Made by a program: the position numbers and the translations under genes
The notes under the pieces: generated by a model
What the model was told of the DNA's origin: nothing
Databases searched by the model: none
Seen by the model: only the letters and a program-made list of their open reading frames with translations
Shown here: one piece after another, positions 54,335 through 64,000 of the stretch
Numbering within the stretch: position 1 is the first letter of the stretch
How the letters are laid out: every line of letters begins with the position of its first letter
Assembly (NCBI GenBank): GCA_003117195.1
Contig: BDSI01000036.1
Location: forward strand, 788,071 to 852,070
Origin: Eudorina sp. 2006-703-Eu-15
Taxonomy: Eukaryota > Chlorophyta > Chlorophyceae > Chlamydomonadales > Volvocaceae
DNA: 64,000 nt
Reading direction: 5' to 3'

Positions 54335-56717
54335 GAGTGACGATGGGATGGCGGGCGACGGTGACGGTGACGGTGAGGACTGCAAGGGGCGGGCGATGCC
54401 CCTCCTGGAGATGCGAGGCCCACCGGGGTAAGCGGTAGGTGGCTGATTGAACTGCTGCAGCGGTGCTGGGAATGCTGTCGGTGCTGGGTACCGGCCTGAG
54501 GTAGGACCCTTCAGCCAGGCGGCGAGCTCTGGCGGTGGCGGGAGGGTCGGGTCACAAAGCGGAGAGCGTCATCAGGCGGATCGTCGGGGCGGCAGAGACG
54601 GGGGCAGCGGCGGGGGGGGGGAAGCGGGCTGAGGCGATGGCGGGACGGCGAGGGCGGGTGGGGGAGAAAGCGGAGTTAGTCGAATCAGCGTTCGCGGGGT
54701 CGGGGGACACGGAACGTTGTGCATGAGCGTCAACGGCCAGCTCCAGGGGGTTCATCCGAATGCTGTAGCTCTCAAATAACTCCCGAAGCCGCAGCGTTTG
54801 TGACAAGAACGTTGTATGGCGATGAGCACGGCGGGGAATCCCAACACGTGGCGAGGTTTTGTGCGGTGCGCGGAGGCTTCGCCGTACCGGTGGGCGCCCA
54901 GCGGCCCAGGGCACCCCCATGTGTGCGAGAATGGGGTTGTGTGTATGTGTGCTGGTTGGTTGGCTGGTCGGTTGGTAGGGGTACGCGCAAAACGACCTCT
55001 GTGCTTTGTTACAGGCTTACGACAGTTCATCGAAGGTGTCCCTGCATGGTCATGTCCGTGCCAGGTTGAGTACACCAACGTACTACTCGCCCCTCTAGTG
55101 CTGTGAGTCGAAGCCAGCAAGCCGTCGATGGGGACCTCGCTTGATGCTTTGAGAAAGGGGGTATTCAAGACCCCGACCCCGCAGAAATCCCGATATCCTG
55201 ACACCTGCTGGACGGCTGGACGGTCGATGCCGCTCGAAACCCTAAACCCGATCAATGGATCGTCTACAACCCGCCATCCAACGCCTCGTGTCACTACTGG
55301 CCTGCGACGTCGGCACAGCCCCTCCGATCAGTACCTGGCACTCACTGCTCACAACAGGGAGGCGGGCGCAGCGGGCAGCCCTGGCCGCCGTGTCCCAAAC
55401 GCTCCAACAACGTCCGCGTGCCTCCCAACATGCCACACCCCGGGGGCGACCGGTCCGGCATCCCAGCATATCAATCGGCAGCGTGTTCGCTGGCTGCCCC
55501 CATCATCGTATTTGCATTCCTCCTTGTGACAACCAGCGTCAACACAACAAAGACGGTATCGTATGGAAGCGTGTGTGCACAAACAAACACACGAGAACGC
55601 CTTGCTCTGGCTATGTACGTATCTACGTAAGCAAGCTAAAACGAGCACAAAGATGTTCTGGGCGCACGCGGTTGGCCACTAAAAGTTACCCCGCAGTCAC
55701 GGAGGAAATCACGGACACACGCAGTGACGCGCGGCCCATGCCCCGGTCCCACGAGTGGCCGCACGCTGCATGTTCCCAGGGTAGGGTGTTGAGCGCTATG
55801 CATGGACACCGTACACACCACCCGGGTGGGGAGCGCCGCACCCAAATAAAGTCGTAGTTAGTCGAGCGAGGCCACTTCATGCCCTTCCGACGGCAGCCCT
55901 GCGCGTTGTACTTGACGCTCGTCTGCAATGGCAGTATCCGCGGCCCGGCCCCAACAGACACTGCACGCCGCGCCGTCGGTCGGCACGGCCGCGCCACGCA
56001 CGCTCCCACGAACACGCAGCGGAGGACAGGGACACAGCGGCCAAGAGCTCCGATTTCCGATCCTTGCATTTTAGCCACACGTGCATCGTGCAGCGCACGA
56101 ATTTCCAGGATGGTAATATTTGCCCAACCATGGCCTCGTAACCTGAAGCAGCAGCCTCTATGGTCGGAAGAGCCTCTTCCTTCGACTTCTGAATCTCACC
56201 GCGGCGTTGGCAACGGTGCTTCTTTGTCACGTCCCGCACGAAAGAGTTTGCCGACGCGCCTCCGACTGGGCGTCGCAGTGGCGGCAGCCTGCGGCCCCAA
56301 GCTGTGACCTGCCGGCCGGTCCGTCCATTCCAGTCATCCAACCGATCGGAGCCCAAGGTTATTCCGCAGAGATGGAATCCCCCCATCTCGCACACAGGCG
56401 AGGTCGACGAGACCGCATCACACGCACGCGCCAGGGCGTAAAGCACCCCTGGACTTGCGGACCTAGCAGCCTACGGACCACGCCCGACGGCGCCACCCGC
56501 AAATTATTATCCGCCGCCGCAGTCACTATCATCCTCTGCCCCTCATGCCCTTCATGACCGTCCACGCACCCCCAAAGCGGAATGGGACGGATGAAATACA
56601 GATGCACCGGGCTCCAGCAAGCATCTGTGGTGCCTGGTGAGCAACACACGTACGCAGTGCAGCCGCCGCCAGCGGGCGGAGTGATACGGGGAGGTGCAAC
56701 GAGACCCGGCGGGGGGC
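54335..56717. other. Intergenic region with no convincing gene
   Basis: An ATG-started plus frame at 55255-55857 (200 codons, MDRLQPAIQRLVSLLACDVG at its start) and minus frames at 55686-56078 and 55877-56446 are open. None shows a family motif or clear splice partners. A (GGTTGGCT)-like run lies near 54950-54980. Confidence 0.35.
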
Positions 56718-59700
56718 TCACAGGTCGGCCACCTGCCTGATCAGGCTGTGCAAAGCTGCCAGCGAGCCGCCGCCGTCCTCGAGTTCCGCGGCCGTTACCT
56801 CAGACCCGGACTCGCCGGCGGGCCCGGCAGGCGGCGGCCCCGCCTCCGGCGGCGAGGCAGCATAGCGGGCGTCACGACCCGCAACATGGTCCTCTGCGGG
56901 TTCAGTACGGTGGTGGTGGTGGTGGTGGAGGTGGGGGGTAGAGCTTGGTGCGCGAGCGGTGCCATGGAAGGAATGTAGGACGCCATGTCTCAAGAGCAAC
57001 GAGAGCTTTGGGCTGCCCATGAGCTCCTTATCCCGGCACCCGCGGGCAACCGCATGCGGGGAATCCGGCCTTCAGCAGCCCTGGAACGGCAACCCGCCTC
57101 CCACCCAGACACCCAGCCGTGACACGGCATGCACGAATGCATGAATGAATGAACGCCGCCGCGGACGCCATTTATGTCCTTTCCTTTCCACCAGGTATGT
57201 GTGAGGCACCAGACTTGGCTGAATACCGCCCGCACCTGTAGCAGCATTCCCTTCCTCCGGTCCGGCCCTGGCGGGGACCCGGGACGACTCCGTCCGCCCA
57301 GGTCCACTGCCGCCCGTTGCTGCGGCGACCGCCGCCCCCGCGGTCGCTGCAGTTTCGCCTGCGGCGGAATCGCTGCCGGGCGGGAGGTGGTCCGCGAGCG
57401 ACCAGACGGAGTAGCGGGGCTGCTGGCCGGCGGCAGCGGCGAGCTCCTCAGCCGCGCTGGCCAGCGCGGGTGTCATGAGGCGGCGAGGCGGCTGGCGGGC
57501 CCCAAGCGGCGGCGGCTGGGGAGAGGGTTGGAAGGAGTGCAGTACAGTGACAGTACGCGAGCGGGATGGGACGGAGATGGCACGTTGGCAGGGAGGTCCA
57601 GAAACAGCGAGGCGGGCATGCATCAGAGAGGGGCGGCAAAGGGCGTTGGCTCTGGATAAAGCCATGCGTGGCACGAGGAGGTGATTGAGGAGTGGGATCC
57701 GTTGACGTTCCCGAGGCCGCATGTTCCACACACCTGCTCCAAGCTGCCCGCCAGTGAGATCTCGTGCATCATTTCCTCAGCCTCCTGCGGCCGGTTGCCC
57801 CAGGCGCCCGGCGGCGCCGCCGCGGCCCGCGGCGCCGGCGGCGGCCAGTCGGCCATGGGCACCAGCTGCAGCGCCTTCACGCCCACAGCCGCGGCGCCGC
57901 CGGCAGCCGCCGCATCCGTCGGCAGCCGCGGAAAGAAGAACTCCGAGTTGACAGAGCTGCCGGAAGCTGACCTACTGGCGGCGGCGGCGCCGCCGCCGCC
58001 CGCGCCGGCAGCGCCAACCTCTCTGATCGGCGACAACGACGCGCCGCTGCCGGAGCTGACACTGGCGACGCCCGACCGGCGGGCGCTGTTGCCGGCGCTG
58101 GTGTGGAACGCTGGCGAGTACGCGGTCGCACCGCCGGCGGGCCGGAGCGGCGAGGGCGAGGCACGCTGGGAGGCGGTGCCGGCCCAGCTGCCCGAGGGCG
58201 AGGCGGACACGGGTGAGGAGCCCAGGGAGGACAACAGCGAGGCGCGCAGCTGCTCCGCCCGGCGCACGAGCACCTCCACCGGCATGGGTCCGGCGGCGGG
58301 CGAGGTGTCCAGTACGGGCTCCAGTGCGCAGCTGGTGGCGGTGCTGCTGCCGGTGCTTGTGTTCCGAGGCGTGCTGAGCGACCCCGCAGGCTGGGCAGCA
58401 GGTGCGGCGTCCGCCGCGGGGCGTGCGTCCGCACTGGCCTCGGTTCCACGGGCCGCTGCTTGGGTGGCCGCAGTGCTTGGGAGATCCGTGGTTCCTCGCC
58501 GTGTCGCAGCCGCCGACTGCTTCACGAGGCCGGTCTCCACGGGGCAAGCTGCTGAAGGGCCCCCGAAGTTGTGGTGCGCCGCGGTGCCGCCGCCTGCAGA
58601 CACGGTGGCGCTGCCGTCTCCGCCGCCACTGCCGGCGCTCTGTCCGCCAGAGCTGCTGCTGCAGCTCATGACGGCGCCGCCCGCGCTGCTTCCGCCGGCG
58701 CAGCTGGCGCGGCCGGCGATACCGCCCCCGGCGCTTGCGCCGCCACCACCGGCGCTGGTTCCCGCGCTGCCGCTGCCGCCGGCGCTGCTGAAGCGACCGT
58801 GGCCGCCGCCGCTGCTGCTCCCTCCCGCGGACGACGTGTAGGCCGCGAGTGCGTCACAATCCTCTGCCAGGTGCTTCATCCTCCAGATCAGGCTCTGCAG
58901 CTCGGCCAGGGGATCCTCGGACTCGTGGCTACCGCCGCCTGACGACGACGCGACACTGCGGCGCTCGACCGCCCCCGTGCCCGGCCCCCGGCTGGGCACC
59001 AGCCCGCCGGCCGCCGAGTTCCGAGGTGCTGTTGCGGTCGTCATGACCATGTCGCCCGCACCGGTCACAACGCACGGACGGACGGGTTGCGGGCCGCCGC
59101 CACCAGCGGACGCGGACCCACCATCGCTCTCCGCAGCGCGTTTGCGGCTGCCCGCAGCCCTCGCCGCCGCCGCAGCGACACTCACAGTTCTCTCGACTAC
59201 GGCATCCTCCCCCTCGGCCGCTGTCGCCGCTCCCGCCTGCCCTGCAGTGTGCGCGTCGCTGGGAGGCCGCGCACCAGGCTTCGCGCCATTTGCATCCGCG
59301 CCGGCAGGGACAGCGGTGTCCGTCTCGGCGGCGCCGGCAGGGTTGTCGCCCGCTGCAGTGTCCGCGGCTCCCTCGGGTCGTGCACCACCGCCCTTGCGCC
59401 CCGTCCTCAGGGACAACGGCACGAACCTCAGCCCGGGGTAGCCCGACCCTGCGCCCTGCCGCCCGGAGCGCCCGTACGCCTCTCGATACGCCTGCAGCCA
59501 CCCGGACATCCCTGAAGGTGCCGACGCACATCTGGGCTCCACACACAGCCTGCTTGAGCTGCCCTGCACGCCGGCGCCGCCGCAGCTGCCGGCGGCGGCG
59601 CCGTCGCCAACATCGTCTCCCACCCCCCCGCCGGCGGTGAAGCTGGTGTCCCTGGATACGGGGGCGGACATGGAGGTGGCGAGCGGCGCGGAGTGGCTGT

Positions 59701-62700
59701 GGTTGGCCGCTGGCGCCGCGGTAGCGGAAGGGGAGGAGGGCTTGCTGGACATCAGGCCGGCCGCGAACTGCTGCGCGAGGATCTTGGTGAACCGTACGCC
59801 ACGCAGCAGGTTGCCGGCCGGCCGGCTCGGACTGGCCATGTGCAGGGACGCTAGGCTGTAGGTGGATTCGTGTGGCGGAGAGAAGCAGCCGGCGGCGTCC
59901 TTGGCGGCCGCCGCAAGAGGCGCACCCGCCTCGGCCTCCGCCACCCCCGACCCGCGGGGGCCTGGACCTGTGCCGGTGGCCGCCGCCTGCGATGGCTCGT
60001 GTGGTGCTGCGCCGCTGATGGCGCCTGCGACTGCAGGACGCGAGGACCCCGGTGCTGGCTGTGGCTGTTGCTGCGCAGGTGCACCACAGCCGCCGGATGA
60101 CGAGCCTCTGGAGGCTGAGTTGGTTAAGGCCGCACCTCGGGATTTGCTGTCAGCAGCCATGGCCTCAGCAGCTGCCGATACACCCAGACCCGGCGAAGGC
60201 CCGTGGTCGTGACCGTGGTTGTGCCCCGGCCGGCCCGCAGGCTGCAGCGGCGCCCCGCCATGAGAGCCGCGGGCGGAAGAGCCGCGTGACGAGCCGGGGC
60301 CGGCGCCTCCACTGCTGCCCCGGAGGTTCCGGTTGGTTGTATCCGCTGCGCGCGCACTGGGCGGCACGGCGGTGGCTACGGCCACAGGGGCACTGTGCGA
60401 TGCAGCCGGCGCATGGCCGCTGGGGTGCTGCGCAGTCGTAGGTGCCGCTGAGATAAGCTGCTGCTCCGTAGCTGGCAAGGCGGGCACATCGACTGCTGCA
60501 GCTGGGGCGGCCGCCGGACTAGCGGCAGTGCCGTCGCCGCCACCACTCGCTGAGCCTGCCATTCCGCCAGCCGTGGCGACGCTGGTTGCCTGCCCAGTCG
60601 GCCGCGCCAGTGGCGACCCATGGGGGAGGTACGACGATGTTGGCGACGACGCCAGGCTGCCGTACCTGAACGCTCCTACGGCCAGGACGCTCGCAGCCGC
60701 AGGCGCCGCCATCAGGTTCCCACCGACGCCGCCCACTGCGCTCAGCCGCAGGGCTGCCGCAGCAGGGCTGTCCTGAGCGACATCGGGGCTCGCTGCCACC
60801 AGGCGCACCACCTGCGGAACCTGCACCATGACGCCGCCCGGACCCACCATCGTTGTCGTCGCGGCTGCCACCGCGGCGGCGGCGTCCAGCGGTGAACCGG
60901 TGGCCCCCGCGCTGGCTGCGTTGCCCACCATAAGGATGATGGGGCTGCCCGCATAGGGGCTGCCACCCTCATTACCCAAGGAGAAGCGGAGCCGCGCGCT
61001 GGCCGCTCCGCCGCTGCCGCTGACCTCGCTGCCGAAGCCGGTGACGCTTCCACTCATAGGCGACCGGCCCGTCCGCACTGCAAGCCCGCCACTGCCGCTG
61101 ATTCCGCTATGGGCGCCACCGCCGCCGCTGCCCAGGAGTTCAATGGTCCGTCGCGCAACCCGGCTGGCAACGCCGGTGTCACTACCTCCCTGTGGCGGTG
61201 TACGGGCCTGGGAACCGGCCAGCGGATCGGCTACACCACGAGCCGACGCCGCCGACTGCGGTGAACTCACATTGCGGGCGGAACCGAGCGCCGGGCTGTG
61301 CAGCCCCACCGCTGCCCCGGGCAGCGGTGACGGGGGCACGCTGGGCCGGCGGCTTCCGCCGTGCGCGTACGCATGTGGGGAGTGCGGCTGGGGCGACTCC
61401 CAGAGGTCCAAGCCAGCAAACGGCGCTGACTGCCGCCGCTGCTGGTGTTTCGCGCTGTGGGGGTCACTGTGACGTGCGCGCGCGACGCCAGCAGCGGCCG
61501 TGCTCATGCTGGCGCGCCGGTGGCGCCGCGGGCTCCCAGCGCCCAGCGACTGTGACTGCGACAGCGCTGCCGAGCCTGCCAACGACACTCGAACCCCGCG
61601 GCCCACCGCTGGCTGCTGTTGCTGCTGCAAGGACTGCGACAGGAGTCGCTGACGCGCCCGCGACCTTGTGCGGATGAACTCTGCGTCCACGCTCTGCCGC
61701 GCCTGGGATGTGAGCGATTGCGCTACCGGGGCATTCCGTCGCGATTGCGCGGGCCGGAGCTTGAGGGCGGCGGTGGCGCTCTTGATGGCGTCTGCCACAG
61801 AACCCACCTGCGCGGCGGGGGCCAAAAACGGAAGGGTCGTAAACCGAAATAGGGTCCGATGCCTTTACCCTGACTCGAGCACGGGGCCGTGGCCCCAGTA
61901 CGCCGATAGCAGGTGGGATGGGGTGATCGCCGGGCCCATACTGCGAAGGGGCTACAGGGTGCAGTAAAGCCGGACGCAAAGCCTCCTTATCCCATCAAGA
62001 CTCTTGTCTTGCATGTGCGCGACGCTCACCACCGGGTCGTCGTACAAGCCAGAGACCGCCGCGTAGCGCCCGCGCGTCCGAATGTTCCGCGCGGCCGCCA
62101 GTTGCGCCACCACCGACCCTTTTGATGACCTGACTCCAACGCGGCTGGGTCCGGCGCCCCCGCCGCTACTCGCCGCTACGGCACAGCCCAGCGAATTCTG
62201 CACCGACCCGCCCGCCGCCCCCGCCGGCCCGGTCTGCTGCCACGGTCGGCTTCCCCGCGTAATCTTGCGGAGGTCCGCCGGGCTGCGTGCCGGCGAGCTG
62301 GCTGGCTCCACGGTGGACGCCACAGACGTGCCCCCGATGCTGCTGCGCCCCACGCCGGCGGCACGGACGCGCGCAGCGGAGCACGCGCGCAGCAGCGGGC
62401 GGACGGCCCCCGAAGGTCGACAAGGGCCAGCGGACACTGCCCTGCCCTGGGCGGAATCCCCGCCGGCTCTGACTGATACGCCGGGTGGCGGCGTTGGAGA
62501 ACGCGGCGGCGGGCTACAGCCGGGCAAAGGAACGTAGGAAGGCCGCGACCGCGCCAGCTTGGCCAGCCTGCGGAACGAGCATGGGTGGGGCAGTAATGAT
62601 GAAACATGGGGCCCGGGCCGAAATACGACAAGAGGTGCTGCAGAACAAAGTTTCGTCCTGCATGCACCGCGCCTTTGCCTTAGCGCGAATGCCGGTTGAA

Positions 62701-63123
62701 AAAACACGCAATTTGCTTGCGGAATAGGCTACACGCCAGAGGCGGGCCCGCGTATGGGCTATGAGTGCCCGCCTCACGCACTAGGCCAGCCACGCCCCGA
62801 CGCTCGGCAAACGCTTACACACGTCGGATGTTGACAACCCCGTGCGGGAGCCAGTGAGGTAGGGAGGACGGGCACAAGGTACGCGCATGCCGCGCAGGGG
62901 CGTTACCCCAGTCTGACGCCCTGGCGCATCGCGTCCTGTCCGCACCTGCGCGATCGCTCCCCGATAGCCGGCTTGAACGTGAGCTGCACGTCCGCGCGCG
63001 CCCGCTCTTCGGCCTCGCGCTCCTCCCGCAGCACCGCCAACCGCTTCTCCCGCCGGTCCGCCCACCGCTGCAGGTCCACCAGCGAGCGCCCGGACGTCCC
63101 GGCCGAGGACACGCGCCGTCGGG
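56718..63123 (-). CDS. Large disordered Ser/Ala/Gly-rich protein with N-terminal coiled-coil and FKPAI motif, 5' end unresolved
   Basis: Exons on the minus strand: 63123-62946, 62441-62030, 61807-57734, 57515-57236 and 56893-56718 (TGA). All phases agree, giving about 1700 residues plus a missing start. The first exon encodes SGRSLVDLQRWADRREKRLA and a charged helix ending VQLTFKPAI. Such helix-plus-FxPxI segments are common in ciliary and basal-body proteins, which is only suggestive. The 4-kb third exon is low complexity with poly-Gln, poly-Ala and Gly/Ser tracts. Short conserved-looking islands are SVADAIKSATAALKLRPAQS, LLRGVRFTKILAQQFAAGLM, DPLAELQSLIWRMKHLAEDC and EAEEMMHEISLAGSLEQ. The C terminus ends SLAALHSLIRQVADL. 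The acceptor at 63123 needs an upstream exon that I did not find. Confidence 0.7.
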
Positions 63124-64000
63124 CTGCGGAATGAAAGGGCAGAAGGCAACGCCGCCCATTACAAACAGACGAAACAGGGGCGCGGCGGAGACGAGACAGT
63201 TCCGTTCAAATGCCCAGCTGTCACAAAGAGACGGGGACAGGATTATAACAGAACTCCCCGTACCAGGCCGCAGACATGTTCGCTTGCAGGGAAATCGCTG
63301 TCGTCCACCCGCACCATGGACCACACACCTGGTGGAGGCTCGGGCTCCTCCTCGTCCTCAGGCGCCAAGGCAGCGCCTGCACGCTCGACCTACAGGGTCG
63401 CCCAAGAAGTAAAATTTGAGAAATGGGTGCACTCCGGTAGATGGCGTTGCAAGCGGGCGCGCGACTTGCTTCACATCCGGATGTGCATGATGCAGCCCGG
63501 AGCTGTGTGGAACACGGAAGAACACGCGCCCCGAGCCACCCGGCGCGATGGGCCTACCCTGGGCGCGCCGATTGGCTGAAAGTAAAGGCCCACACTTTGC
63601 AACACGGTGCAACCAGGGACGGCTACTGCCGGATCAAAACGGCTATCGAGCAGAACGGCTGCCCCACCTGAGACTGTTGGCGGCCATTGCTTGGGGACCC
63701 AGCGGTCTGCACCAAGCACGTGCGCAACGAATTCTGTGTCACCCCGCATGCGTCAGGCCCGTGTACACAGACGAGACGAAGTTTCAAATGGGCGTGCACG
63801 TTGCCGCACTAATACACAACACCTTACTTCATATCATCAGTGCACATGCATTCATTTAAATCCTGTCGGAACCTGGCTCGCAGTTGCTTACGCTGCTTGG
63901 GACTCCCGCCACCCAGTACTCGCTGATATGACCCCCGCCACCCAGTACTCTTATCCCCGGGGACATTAGCGACATCCCAATACCCCTGCGCGGTTTCACA
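63124..64000. other. Right end of the window, mostly unassigned
   Basis: Should contain the start of the minus-strand coiled-coil gene if its intron is short. A plus-strand ATG at 63316 in good context (caccATGG) opens MDHTPGGGSGSSSSSGAKAA, then STYRVAQEVKFEKWVHSGRW, and stays open to 63579. It may be the first exon of a divergent gene, but no partner exon was found. A 17-bp direct repeat cccgccacccagtactc occurs at about 63905 and 63932. Confidence 0.35.

Noticed and set aside
57681..58841. 386-codon plus frame opposite the large exon
   Set aside because: Shadow of a low-complexity Ala/Gly/Ser coding sequence.

Overview
The window looks like nuclear DNA of a volvocine green alga of the Chlamydomonas type. 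The evidence is GC-rich genes cut into many short exons by GC-rich GT-AG introns, Ala/Gly/Ser-rich low-complexity protein stretches, abundant (CA)n, (GGGT)n and 16-30 bp minisatellites, and a DIRS-type tyrosine-recombinase retroelement. No bacterial operon or plastid features are seen. All exon models were worked out by hand from splice sites, reading phase and protein logic. No alignment or database search was run.

Layout. (1) 1-5670, plus: sulfite oxidase without its 5' end, 12 exons, including a 7-nt exon. (2) 7789-14102, minus: a gene with two tandem DEDDh (DnaQ-type) exonuclease domains. The first keeps its catalytic residues and the second has lost them. Its 5' part holds a 23-bp minisatellite with a one-base frame break. 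(3) 14441-24075, minus: a degenerate DIRS/PAT-like retroelement (gag, RT, RNase H, methyltransferase-like domain, tyrosine recombinase) bounded by 111-bp inverted repeats, with a 94-bp perfect internal hairpin. (4) 24081-25854: a 543-bp terminal-inverted-repeat (TIR) element and AT-rich relics. (5) 25855-36611 and 37055-48054: an approximately 11-kb tandem segmental duplication. Each copy holds a small putative organelle-targeted membrane-protein gene (plus), a PIF/Harbinger-like element, and the 3' exons of a kinase-fold gene (minus). Only the right copy continues into the complete kinase gene (44001-50162), whose first exon encodes a transit-like peptide. The left copy is 5'-truncated. (6) 50927-51546: a poorly understood plus-strand coding region divergent from the kinase. 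(7) 51648-54334: a second copy of the leader ORF of the DIRS-like element, expanded by in-frame 30-bp and 21-bp arrays, followed by an ORF with the HxD...H...R signature of 2-oxoglutarate/Fe(II) dioxygenases. (8) 56718-63123, minus: a very large disordered Ser/Ala/Gly-rich protein with an N-terminal coiled-coil and FKPAI motif. (9) 63124-64000: mostly unassigned.

The host genes (sulfite oxidase, exonuclease protein, plastid-type kinase, disordered coiled-coil protein) show no shared pathway; this is ordinary eukaryotic gene order interrupted by a nested repeat-rich block. The most informative parts are the tandem duplication, because each copy serves as the empty-site control for insertions in the other, and the pairing of one transposon leader module with a recombinase in one place and a putative dioxygenase in another.
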